A stretch of DNA of 64,000 nucleotides from SZUA-442 sp963753185 (GTDB lineage: Bacteria > Actinomycetota > Acidimicrobiia > Spongiisociales > UBA5794). This document shows positions 8,624 through 17,244 of the stretch, in pieces; the first letter of the stretch is position 1, and the number at the start of each line of letters is the position of its first letter. The stretch lies in contig CAVWBO010000007.1 in the NCBI GenBank assembly GCA_963753185.1, positions 558,001 through 622,000 of the forward strand. Reading direction: 5' to 3'. The position numbers were made by a program, and so were the translations under genes. Below the pieces are notes generated by a model. It was not told the DNA's origin. It did no database searches and saw nothing but the letters and a program-made list of their open reading frames with translations.

Positions 8624-8698
8624 TGGGCCCACCTGGATTTGAACCAGGGACCTCATCCTTATCAGGGATGCGCTCTAACCGAGCTGAGCTATGGGCCC
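8624..8698 (-). tRNA. tRNA-Ile (GAT anticodon)
   Basis: A 75-base cloverleaf read leftwards. The acceptor stem GGGCCCA/TGGGCCC is perfect with discriminator A. The anticodon arm CATCC-CTGATAA-GGATG gives anticodon GAT, and the T-arm contains TTCAAAT. It decodes ATT/ATC. CCA is not encoded. Its 3' end is followed by the tandem array of 3'-end copies. Confidence 0.95.
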
Positions 8699-8814
8699 GT
8701 GCGGACGCGGATGGTACCAATCCACCAATGCAATGGCTCTGCGGGTCGGGGCCTTCGGTTCGTGGACACACGAGAGCGTCCGGCTACGATCCCCACGAGT
8801 CGTCGGGAGGTCGT

Positions 8815-9270
8815 ATGTACAAGTGGATCCTGCTCGCACATGCCATCGGGGGAGCGACCCTGTTCGGGTCCCACGTGTACCTCGAGAGCCTGATGGCGGG
8901 AGCCACGAAGGCACCCACGCCGATCTACATGACGACCATGATCCGCATCTCGAAGTCTGCGGGCAGGGTCATGGGACCGGCATCGGTGATCACGCTCGTG
9001 TTCGGAATCTGGCTCGTCATCGAGACGACCTACGGTTTCGAGGACATCTTCGTCGGCATCGGGCTCCTCGCCGTGGTCGCCGCGTTTGCGATCAGCATGT
9101 TCCTGCTCGATCCCCGTCTCAAGGAGATCGAAGCAATCGTCGAGGAGAGCGGCGTCGAGGACGAGAACGCCGTGGCGAAGATGAAGTCCGTCGTCGGCCT
9201 CATCCACGTCCTGACCGTCATCGTGGCGATCGCCTTCATCGCCATGATCATCAAGCCCGGCATTCTCTGA
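8815..9270 (+). CDS. DUF2269-like integral membrane protein
   Basis: A 151-residue protein with four predicted TM segments (about 3-22, 50-70, 80-100 and 128-148). An N-terminal LLAHAIGGATLFGSHVY motif contains a conserved-looking His, as in DUF2269 and related copper-resistance D-like membrane families. An acidic, Glu-rich stretch precedes the last helix. The ATG at 8815 has GGGAGG seven bases upstream; the frame upstream is a shadow of tRNA-Ile. Function is unknown. It is followed at once by tRNA-Ala. Confidence 0.65.
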   Translation: MYKWILLAHAIGGATLFGSHVYLESLMAGATKAPTPIYMTTMIRISKSAGRVMGPASVITLVFGIWLVIETTYGFEDIFVGIGLLAVVAAFAISMFLLDPRLKEIEAIVEESGVEDENAVAKMKSVVGLIHVLTVIVAIAFIAMIIKPGIL

Positions 9271-9310
9271 ACCTGAATCCGCAGTCGGCCTCTACACTTG
9301 ACCGTTCCGA

Positions 9311-9383
9311 GGGGACGTAGCTCAGTTGGCAGAGCACCTGGTTTGCAACCAGGGGGTCGTCGGTTCGAATCCGATCGTCTCCA
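9311..9383 (+). tRNA. tRNA-Ala (TGC anticodon)
   Basis: A 73-base cloverleaf. The acceptor GGGGACG pairs with CGTCTCC (one G-T), the D-arm has AGCTCAGTTGGCAGAGC, the anticodon arm CCTGG-TTTGCAA-CCAGG gives TGC, and the T-loop is GTTCGAATC. CCA is not encoded. The thiolase ATG lies 22 bases downstream. Confidence 0.95.
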
Positions 9384-9405
9384 CAGCCGTGATGAGGAGC
9401 CACCG

Positions 9406-10563
9406 ATGCGTGAGGCCGTGATCGTCGACGCCGTGAGAACACCACTCGGAAGGCGCAATGGCGCACTGTCGGACCGGCACCCCGCCGACCTCGCCGCCGA
9501 GACGCTCAAGGCGCTCGCCGAGCGGACGTCGCTCGATCCGTCCGTCGTCGACGACGTGATCATGGGGTGTGTGTCCCAAGTGGGGGAGCAGACCTACAAC
9601 ATCGCCCGCAACGCCGTTCTCGGCGCGGGATGGCCCGAGACCGTGCCCGGTGTGACGATCGACCGCCAGTGCGGATCCTCCCAGCAGGCAGTCCACTTCG
9701 CAGCGCAGGGAGTCATGGCGGGCTCGTACGACGTCGTCGTCGCGGCTGGCGTCGAGTCGATGTCGCGGGTACCGATGGGCTCGTCTGCAGGAAACTCGAA
9801 CCCGTTCGGCGAATTGATGCGGTCCCGCTACCAGGACAGCCTCGTCCCCCAGGGTCTGTCCGCCGAGATGATCGCCGAGCAATGGAACCTGTCGCGCGAG
9901 GACCTCGACCGGATCGGCTACGACTCCCAGATGCGAGCCATACGAGCGACCGAGGAGGGCCGCTTCGACAACGAGATCGTGCCCATCGAGGTCAAGGCCG
10001 ATGGTGTCACGACCACGGTCAGCGTCGACGAGGGCCTTCGGCATTCCACCACCCTCGAGGGTCTCGCGAACCTCAAACCCGCATTCAAGGAGGATGGCGT
10101 CGTCACGGCGGGGAACTCCTCACAGATCACCGACGGCTCCGCCGCCATCCTCATCATGTCACGCGAGAAGGCCGATTCGCTCGGCATGAAGCCTCGCGCG
10201 AGATTCGTGGGGTTCTCGCTCGCCGGCACGGATCCGATCACGATGCTCACCGGCCCGATCCCGGCTACGCGCAAGGTGCTCGAACGCTCTGGAATGTCGA
10301 TCGGGGACATCGACTTGTTCGAGGTCAACGAGGCGTTCGCGGCGGTCATCGGCGCCTGGCTGCACGAAACCGGTGTCGACTGGGACAAGGTCAACCCGAA
10401 CGGCGGGGCCATCGCACTGGGCCATCCCCTCGGAGCGAGCGGGGCACGCCTCATGACGACCCTCGTGAATGAGCTCGAACGTTCGGGCGGCCGCTACGGC
10501 CTCCAGACGATGTGCGAGGGTGGGGGGCTCGCGAACGGCACGATCATCGAGTCGCTCGCGTGA
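9406..10563 (+). CDS. acetyl-CoA C-acetyltransferase (thiolase)
   Basis: A 385-residue thiolase that condenses or cleaves acyl-CoA (acetoacetyl-CoA / 3-ketoacyl-CoA). The nucleophilic Cys is in DRQCGSSQQA at about residue 89, the GHPLGASGAR motif supplies the catalytic His near 345, and the C-terminal CEGGGLANG supplies the second catalytic Cys near 375. Length and the NEAF motif (FEVNEAFAAVI) fit the family. The ATG at 9406 follows GAGGAG; the longer frame upstream overlaps tRNA-Ala and is rejected. Its TGA overlaps the GTG of the next small gene. Whether it serves beta-oxidation or ketone/PHB metabolism is not shown. Confidence 0.93.
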   Translation: MREAVIVDAVRTPLGRRNGALSDRHPADLAAETLKALAERTSLDPSVVDDVIMGCVSQVGEQTYNIARNAVLGAGWPETVPGVTIDRQCGSSQQAVHFAAQGVMAGSYDVVVAAGVESMSRVPMGSSAGNSNPFGELMRSRYQDSLVPQGLSAEMIAEQWNLSREDLDRIGYDSQMRAIRATEEGRFDNEIVPIEVKADGVTTTVSVDEGLRHSTTLEGLANLKPAFKEDGVVTAGNSSQITDGSAAILIMSREKADSLGMKPRARFVGFSLAGTDPITMLTGPIPATRKVLERSGMSIGDIDLFEVNEAFAAVIGAWLHETGVDWDKVNPNGGAIALGHPLGASGARLMTTLVNELERSGGRYGLQTMCEGGGLANGTIIESLA

Positions 10564-10790
10564 CCATCTTCATCGCGTTCGTCATCGCGGGTCTCGTCCT
10601 CGTACTGACGGTCTGGAGCATCCGGTTCATCGCGTCAGGCCCTCCGCCCGATCCCGAGCTTGACGATGTCCACGAAGTCGACGTCCCGTTCTTGTGCACC
10701 GTGTGCGGCCTGAGCCTGACCATCACACAGGCCCACGACGGCGACATCGAGCCGCCGCGCCACTGCCGTGAGGACATGATCAGGGCGTAG
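10560..10790 (+). CDS. small membrane-anchored protein with Cys-rich C-terminus
   Basis: A 76-residue protein with GTG start overlapping the thiolase stop. One N-terminal TM helix (about residues 2-20) is followed by an acidic linker and a 35-residue domain with C-x2-C (LCTVCGL) and a downstream HC (PPRHCRED), a possible zinc site. I do not recognise a named family. Translational coupling suggests coexpression with the thiolase, which may be coincidental. Confidence 0.6.
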   Translation: MTIFIAFVIAGLVLVLTVWSIRFIASGPPPDPELDDVHEVDVPFLCTVCGLSLTITQAHDGDIEPPRHCREDMIRA

Positions 10791-10826
10791 CGGACCGGCA
10801 TCCACCAACACGCGGGAAGACGACCC

Positions 10827-11081
10827 TCAGCGGTAGTTCATCGTCATCGCGAACCCGACCCCGATCGCCGCGAGACCCGCGATGAGGTAGGTGTTCGACG
10901 TACCACCTGGAAGGAACCCGATGTAGTTCGAGAGGATCACGATGAGCCCGAGGCCCATGAGGCCGAACATCGTGACGACGTACCACAGCGGGGATGGGCC
11001 CTTCGTGTCGACGGCTGTCGGCTTGTGCGACGGCGGCGTCGGACGCTTGTTCGCCTGTTTCCGGCCCTTTGACTTCGGCAT
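10827..11081 (-). CDS. crgA: cell division protein CrgA
   Basis: An 84-residue protein with the CrgA layout: basic N-terminus MPKSKGRKQANKRPTPP, a PSPLWYVV motif entering TM1 (about 32-52), a short GFLPGG loop with Asn/Tyr, and TM2 (about 62-80) ending in MNYR. CrgA (UPF0233) is an actinobacterial divisome membrane protein that interacts with FtsZ and FtsI. The Met at 11081 starts exactly at the family consensus; the longer frame is unlikely. It lies divergent from the sortase gene, as in many actinobacteria where crgA sits near pknB and pabA. Confidence 0.9.
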   Translation of the reverse strand: MPKSKGRKQANKRPTPPSHKPTAVDTKGPSPLWYVVTMFGLMGLGLIVILSNYIGFLPGGTSNTYLIAGLAAIGVGFAMTMNYR

Positions 11082-11158
11082 GGACGGAAGGCTAGCGGAG
11101 TCGGCCGCGTGACGTTTCGGGGGATCCAATCCGCATACTGGCTGTAGCCTCCGACGTC

Positions 11159-11917
11159 ATGAGCAGGACCGTCGCCGAGGTGGCATCGAACCCCGAATCC
11201 GTGGCGAGACCTCGCGGACGGGTCGTGAGAACGGTTCGCATCCTGGGTTGGACGTGTCTCGGCCTTGGCCTGTTCCTCCTCGGGTTCGTGGCACACCAGT
11301 TGTTCTTCACGACGTGGCTCGCCCAGCAGAACAACACGGAGCGATCAGCTGAGGCCGTTGCTTGGTTCACCTCGGCCGACATCGAAACGGTTGACTACGT
11401 CCCCGGATCGGGGGACCCAGGAACCGATGATCCGGGATCAAGTACTGCAGACCCTGTCCCCTTGCTCGTGGAGCCCGCACCACCCGAAGGTGAGGCCTTC
11501 GCCATCATCCGGATCCCGACGATCGAGCGACTCTCCGATGGGTGGGCGGTCGTCGAGGGCGTCACGAGGGCGGACCTCAGGAACGGCGCAGGGCACATGC
11601 CGTCGACAGCGCTCCCAGGTCAACCCGGCAATGCCGTCATCTCCGGCCACCGGACGACGTACGGGGCACCGTTCCACGAACTCGACGAGCTCAGGCCAGG
11701 TGACCGCATCGAGGTCGAAACCGCCATCGGGGTGCATGCATACGCCGTGAGGGAGACCGTCATCGTGCGCCCAACCGAGTTCTGGGTGGTCCAGGACCGT
11801 CCCGGAGCGTGGCTCACCCTCACGACGTGCCATCCCAAGTTCAGTTCACGCCAGCGCATGATCGTGTTCGCGGAACTCGTCGAAGGTCCGAATGCCGAGG
11901 CGCTCGGAGTGTCATGA
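11159..11917 (+). CDS. class E sortase
   Basis: A 252-residue transpeptidase. After a basic N-terminus comes one TM anchor (about 27-50), an acidic Gly/Pro linker, and a sortase domain from about 113. Catalytic residues are His164 in ISGHRTTYG, Cys224 in TLTTCHP and an Arg at 231 or 233 in SSRQR. The family anchors surface proteins or pilins bearing LAXTG-type signals to the cell wall. No substrate with a sorting motif was seen in the window. Its stop overlaps the next small ORF (ATGA), and a pabA gene follows, the usual actinobacterial context. Confidence 0.93.
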   Translation: MSRTVAEVASNPESVARPRGRVVRTVRILGWTCLGLGLFLLGFVAHQLFFTTWLAQQNNTERSAEAVAWFTSADIETVDYVPGSGDPGTDDPGSSTADPVPLLVEPAPPEGEAFAIIRIPTIERLSDGWAVVEGVTRADLRNGAGHMPSTALPGQPGNAVISGHRTTYGAPFHELDELRPGDRIEVETAIGVHAYAVRETVIVRPTEFWVVQDRPGAWLTLTTCHPKFSSRQRMIVFAELVEGPNAEALGVS

Positions 11918-12059
11918 AGAAGGCATTCCTCGCACTCCCCGGTCCGATGCCGATCAAGGCCGTCCTGGCGATCATCATCGTCGTCGTGTTCATCACCGTC
12001 CTGTTCTCGGTCTACGACTGGATGGGTGCGAACCTGCTCGACTCCGGAGGGGGGGTCGG

Positions 12060-12063
<4 letters not shown>
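11914..12063 (+). CDS. small single-pass membrane protein
   Basis: A 49-residue ORF tightly coupled on both sides: its ATG overlaps the sortase stop, and its TGA overlaps the pabA ATG. One strong TM segment (about 14-34, VLAIIIVVVFITVLFSVYDW) is flanked by short tails. No family is recognised. The double ATGA overlap and the hydrophobic composition support a real gene. Confidence 0.6.
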
Positions 12064-12620
<557 letters not shown>

Positions 12621-12635
<15 letters not shown>

Positions 12636-13427
12636 GAGCAGTCCCTCGTCCCTCAGGTCCTCGATGACGGAGGCGATCTCGGTGTGGTCCCTGCCGAGTG
12701 CGCGCCCGGCCTCCCACGTGCTGGCACCTATTGTGGCCGCCCTCACGATCGCCCCGCGCAGCTGTCGGCGGGAACCATTGAACGCAGGTTGTGCTGCTGG
12801 AGCCTCGTACACCGAGGGATCGAGGCACCACGGTTCGACGGGGCATTCGTCACACTTCGGGTCCTTTGGCCGGCAGATCGACGATCCGAGGTCCATGACG
12901 GCCTGGTTCCAATCACCGGCGGGTTCGCCGAGGACGAGGGCGGCAGCATGGTCGAGTGCCCGTCCGGCAAGGGGCTCACCCATCCAGCGGCCCAGCACGC
13001 GCCTGAGGTTGGTGTCGACGGCGGCCACCTGTTCGCCGAACGCCATCGAGGCGATCGCAGCGGCGGTGTACGGGCCGACGCCTGGCAGATCCCGGAGCCC
13101 CTCGACCGTGGTCGGCCATCCGTCGCTCGCGATCATGGCAGCTGCATCCCTGAGGCGGAGCGCCCGGCTGTTGTATCCGAGACCTGACCACTCGGCGAGC
13201 AGTTCGGTTGTCGGCGCAGATGCAAGGGAGGCCGGGTCGGGGAACCGATCGATGAATCGCTCGAACCTGTCGATCACCCTCGTCACCTGGGTCTGTTGGA
13301 GCATCGCCTCCGAAACGAGGGTCAGATAGGGATCGTCGACGTCGCGCCATGGAAGGTCACGCTTGGCGTGGCCGTACCACCCCTGAAGTGCCTCATTGCG
13401 CGCGGAGATCTCCTCCACGCCGATCAT
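12621..13427 (-). CDS. mutY: A/G-specific adenine DNA glycosylase MutY
   Basis: A 268-residue base-excision enzyme that removes adenine opposite 8-oxoguanine. The general acid Glu is in SEAMLQQTQV (about residue 40), the helix-hairpin-helix is LPGVGPYTA (114-122), the catalytic Asp is 138 in AVDTNLRRVLG, and the 4Fe-4S ligands are C185-x6-C192-x2-C195-x5-C201. It lacks the full C-terminal NUDIX-like recognition domain of E. coli MutY (350 residues) and ends in a short helical segment, like shorter actinobacterial forms. The ATG overlaps the pknB stop by four bases, making it the last gene of the fhaA-pknB operon. Confidence 0.93.
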
Positions 13428-15706
13428 GGGAGGTCGCAGACTTCCACGGCGATACCCGTGCCCTGGTCGACCTCGGTTCCTGCCACGGGGTTCTGGGAAA
13501 CGATCACCCCGTCCGTCGCGCACGATGTGGTCGTACCCGACTGGGTCACGGTTCCGAGACCCAGGCTCGTCGCCTCGGTCTGTGCCTGGGCGAGGGTCAT
13601 GCCAACGAAGTTGGGGACGAGGGGGCGGTAGGTGTACACGGAGATCTCGATGAAGCTGCCCTCTTCGGCGGTGGATCCCGCCGGCGGGATCTGGGTGGCG
13701 ACCGTGCCGTCGAGGTTCTGGGTGTTGGTCGTTCGTGTCTCGACGATGTCGACGTTCAGGCCGACGTTCGCCGCAGTCGTCTGCGCGTTCTCAGGGGTGA
13801 GGCCGACGAGGTTCGGCACCGTCACCTGTCGTGGAACCCCGAGCCGCACCACGACCTCGGAACCCACCTCGAGCTCGACGCCCGGACCGGGTGACTGCTC
13901 GGCGACGTTGCCGATCAACCCGGAGTCGACCGCGACCTCGACCGTGTCGTTGCTCACGACGAGCAGCAGCCCGAGCGCATTGAGCTGGCTCTCTGCTTGT
14001 GACCGGGACAGGCCGACGAGATTCGGAGCAGCGACTGGTTCCGGTCCGGACGAGACGATGACGGTGATCGTGGCGTCCCGCGGCACGATCTGACCGGCAG
14101 CTGGGTTCGTCTCGATGACGAATCCCGCGAGCACGTCGGGTGAGGGTGCCTCCTCGGTTCTGACACTCTCGAAACCCTCACGCTGTAGCTGGATCACAGC
14201 CGTTTCCGCGGTCCTCCCCGAAACGTCAGGCACCTCGATCGAGAACGGGCCAGAGGACACGACCAGGTTCACGGCCGTCGCTGGTGGCGCGGTCGCTCCC
14301 GCCTCGGGGCTCTGCCGGATCACGATGTTCTCGTCGATGTCCTCGGTGAGCTCATAGGTGATGGAACCGACGTCGAAGCCATCGGCTTCGATCCTCGCCC
14401 TCGCGACATCGACGTTCTCACCGACGACGTTCGGAACACCGAACTCCTCTGCCCCTATGGAGACGACCACCGTGACGAAGCTCTCTGCAGGGACGAAGCT
14501 CCCGGCCGACGGATCGGTCCTGATGACAACCCCGGCAGGGACGACGTCGCTCTGCTCGTCCTCCGTGCGAACCTTGAGGTCGAGCTCCTGGAGCGCCTCG
14601 AACGCGTCCTGGGCCTGCATCCCAGCGAGTTCGGGGACCTCGACCTCGGTCGTTGTCGGGTCTCCTCCAGTAAGCAATCGGACGAGCAGGGCGACACCGA
14701 TCAGCAGCACCACGATGAGGGCTCCGACGGCCGCCCAGTATCCGGTCTGGGAGCGCTCCTCGACGGGCGCGTCGAACGTCTGGGTTCCGACAACGGGTGG
14801 CGGGTACCCAGGCGCGGGAGCGGTAGAGGACGTGAGCAGTGCGGTTGGCGCCGCAGCTACGACCGCGGACGCGGCGATCGGTTCACTTCCCGCCAGGTAC
14901 CGGAGCAGGTCTGATCGCAGCTCATCGGCGGATTGGTATCGGTCGCTCGGGTTCTTCCTGATGGCGTGTTCGGCGATCGCCGCGAGCTCCCTCGGCGCAT
15001 CCGGATTGACCTGGTCGGGGGAGACCGCCATCTCGGACACATGCTGGTAGGCAACGGCCACGGGGCTTTCACCCGTGAACGGCGGCTTGCCCGCGAGCAT
15101 CTCATAGAGGACGATGCCGAGGGCGTACACGTCCGATCGCTCGTCCGCCGGAAGGCCCTGGGCCTGTTCAGGGGAGAAGTACGTCGCCGTGCCGATCACG
15201 GCACCGGTGCGAGTGAGCTCCTCGGAGTCGTCGAGGGCACGTGCGATCCCGAAGTCGGTCACCTTGACCGCGCCCTCGGGCGTGATCATGATGTTGCCGG
15301 GCTTGACGTCGCGGTGATAGACCCCATGTTGGTGGGCGATGCTCAGCGCGGCGGCCGCTTCGGCCGTGATCTCGGCGGCGCGCTGCGGAAGGATCGCGCC
15401 ACCCGCTCGCAGGAACTCCCTGAGGGTCCGGCCCTTGATGAGCTCCATGACCATGAAGTAGGTGCCCTCATCCTGGCCCCAGTCGTAGATGGCGACGATG
15501 TTGGGATGGGAGAGGTTCGCGGCCGCCTGGGCTTCGCGTCGGAAGCGGGCGACGAACGCCTCGTCCGAAGCGAAGTTCGCGTGCAGGACCTTCACGGCGA
15601 CCGATCGGTTCAACAGGACATCTTCAGCCGCGTAGACGTCAGCCATCCCGCCACGTGCGAGGTGCTTGACGATGCGGTACCGGTCGGAGAGAAGTCGTTC
15701 TTCCAC
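13424..15706 (-). CDS. pknB: Ser/Thr protein kinase with six PASTA repeats, PknB type
   Basis: A 760-residue transmembrane kinase. The cytoplasmic kinase domain (about 1-275) has the Gly loop ARGGMADVY (17-25), Lys39 in VAVKV, the HRD Asp133 in HRDVKPGN, DFG at 151-153 and the YFSPEQAQ activation segment. After a Pro/Ala-rich juxtamembrane stretch, one TM lies at about 322-346. Six extracellular PASTA repeats follow, each beginning with a VP(N/D/E) motif; mycobacterial PknB has four. PASTA domains bind muropeptides or lipid II. I chose the GTG at 15706 because it opens the kinase fold directly; no strong Shine-Dalgarno is present. No pknA homologue lies beside it. Confidence 0.92.
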   Translation of the reverse strand: MEERLLSDRYRIVKHLARGGMADVYAAEDVLLNRSVAVKVLHANFASDEAFVARFRREAQAAANLSHPNIVAIYDWGQDEGTYFMVMELIKGRTLREFLRAGGAILPQRAAEITAEAAAALSIAHQHGVYHRDVKPGNIMITPEGAVKVTDFGIARALDDSEELTRTGAVIGTATYFSPEQAQGLPADERSDVYALGIVLYEMLAGKPPFTGESPVAVAYQHVSEMAVSPDQVNPDAPRELAAIAEHAIRKNPSDRYQSADELRSDLLRYLAGSEPIAASAVVAAAPTALLTSSTAPAPGYPPPVVGTQTFDAPVEERSQTGYWAAVGALIVVLLIGVALLVRLLTGGDPTTTEVEVPELAGMQAQDAFEALQELDLKVRTEDEQSDVVPAGVVIRTDPSAGSFVPAESFVTVVVSIGAEEFGVPNVVGENVDVARARIEADGFDVGSITYELTEDIDENIVIRQSPEAGATAPPATAVNLVVSSGPFSIEVPDVSGRTAETAVIQLQREGFESVRTEEAPSPDVLAGFVIETNPAAGQIVPRDATITVIVSSGPEPVAAPNLVGLSRSQAESQLNALGLLLVVSNDTVEVAVDSGLIGNVAEQSPGPGVELEVGSEVVVRLGVPRQVTVPNLVGLTPENAQTTAANVGLNVDIVETRTTNTQNLDGTVATQIPPAGSTAEEGSFIEISVYTYRPLVPNFVGMTLAQAQTEATSLGLGTVTQSGTTTSCATDGVIVSQNPVAGTEVDQGTGIAVEVCDLP

Positions 15707-15768
15707 GATCGCTGAGGGTACTTCCCGAGGCCCGTAACAATCGTCCAAGCTGGCGATCCGGAGCTTTG

Positions 15769-17244
15769 TCAGCCGACCCCGACACCGAAGAACTGGGCGA
15801 GGACGCGCTGTGCGATGGGAGCAGCGACGATGCCGCCGGTTGCCGATTCCCCGAAGTCGCCGCCTGACTCGACGATGACGGCGATTGCGATCGAACGCTC
15901 GCCGGGTGCTGGTGCAACGGGTCCGAACCCGATGTACCACGCGTGGGGGGCGCTGCCCGTGATCTCCGCGGTCCCCGTCTTGCCCGCCGTACGTACGCCC
16001 GGCACTGCAGCCCTCTGGCCTGTTCCCGAGATGACGACCTGCTCCATGAGATCGCTGAGCACGGACGCTGCGGCCGGACTCATCGACCTACCCCAGATGG
16101 ACGGCTCTGTGGTCGACTCGACGAGGCCGTCGGAGGTGAAGACCTCCGACACGATGAAGGGATTCTGCAGGGTGCCGCCGTTTGCGACGGATCCTGCCGC
16201 CATCGCCATCAGCAGGGGTGTCGCCTGCACGTCCCTCTGACCGATCGCATTCTGCGCCGTCGCGGCTGGGTCGGTCTCAAGCTGTGCACCGTCGGGGAAC
16301 GCGGACGTCAGGAGGGGCAGCTCGAATGGGATTTCACTGCTGAACCCGAACAGGCGGGCAGTGCCGGCGAGTGTGGATCCTCCGACGTCCATGCCGAGTT
16401 GCCCGAAGACCGTGTTGCATGACCGGATGAATGCCCGCTCGAGTGTGACACTCCGCCCGTCTGCGCAGACCTCGCCGTTGGCGTTGCTGATGGTCGAGGT
16501 GCTCCCGGGCAGTTCGAGCTCGACGGGGTCGTCGAAGGTCGTCGCTGGGGTCGCCGTACCGGAGTCCAGCCCGGACGATGTCGTGATGACCTTGAACGCC
16601 GATCCCGGCGGATAGGTCTCATCGATCGCCCGGTTCCTCAGGGGATCGTCGGGGTCGTCCTCGAGTGTCGACCCCGCCAGGCCCGCGTCGGGACCGATGA
16701 GGCTGTTCGGGTCGAAGCTCGGCACTGACACCATGGCGAGGATCGCTCCGGTCATGGGGTCGATCGCGACCACCGACCCCTTCTGTCCTCCAAGGGCCTC
16801 GGCTGCCACCTGCTGGAGGGAGTGGTCGATCGTGAGCCGGACGCCTCTTGGCCGCGTGTCACCCCCGAGGAGGCCGTTGAGCACCCCGGAGATGGTCGCC
16901 GCGCGGTTCGAGACGAGATCCGAGGTTCGTGTGCGCTCGATGCCACGAGAGCCGTACAGCACGGACGTATATCCGACCGTGTGCGCGTAGAGCTCCCCCT
17001 CCGGATAGGACCGCACGTATAGGAGTGGATCGTCCGGTGCGGGCTCGGAAACGGCGACGACCACGTCGTCGGCTGTGACGATCGGTCCCCTCTCGCGGCC
17101 CGTCAGCGACGCGACGAGGCGGGGATTGCGGGGGTCGTCGCGGAACTCGGGACCCTTGATCGCTTGAACCCAGATCGTTGCGGCGATCAGCACGAAGAAG
17201 GACCCGATCAGGACGTAGGCAGCGGAGCGAAGTGAGTGGTTCAC
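15769..17244 (-). CDS. pbpA: penicillin-binding protein, class B transpeptidase
   Basis: A 491-residue peptidoglycan transpeptidase with an N-terminal TM (about 8-28) and an extracytoplasmic region. The acyl-serine motif SAFK is at 215-218 (PPGSAFKV), SCN at 275-277 and KTG at 422-424 (AGKTGTAE). The pattern and length match mycobacterial PbpA (about 491). The start is a GTG at 17244 that overlaps the rodA stop (GTGA). It would work with the adjacent RodA/FtsW glycosyltransferase. The frame stays open upstream across rodA, which I reject as coding. Confidence 0.93.
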   Translation of the reverse strand: MNHSLRSAAYVLIGSFFVLIAATIWVQAIKGPEFRDDPRNPRLVASLTGRERGPIVTADDVVVAVSEPAPDDPLLYVRSYPEGELYAHTVGYTSVLYGSRGIERTRTSDLVSNRAATISGVLNGLLGGDTRPRGVRLTIDHSLQQVAAEALGGQKGSVVAIDPMTGAILAMVSVPSFDPNSLIGPDAGLAGSTLEDDPDDPLRNRAIDETYPPGSAFKVITTSSGLDSGTATPATTFDDPVELELPGSTSTISNANGEVCADGRSVTLERAFIRSCNTVFGQLGMDVGGSTLAGTARLFGFSSEIPFELPLLTSAFPDGAQLETDPAATAQNAIGQRDVQATPLLMAMAAGSVANGGTLQNPFIVSEVFTSDGLVESTTEPSIWGRSMSPAAASVLSDLMEQVVISGTGQRAAVPGVRTAGKTGTAEITGSAPHAWYIGFGPVAPAPGERSIAIAVIVESGGDFGESATGGIVAAPIAQRVLAQFFGVGVG

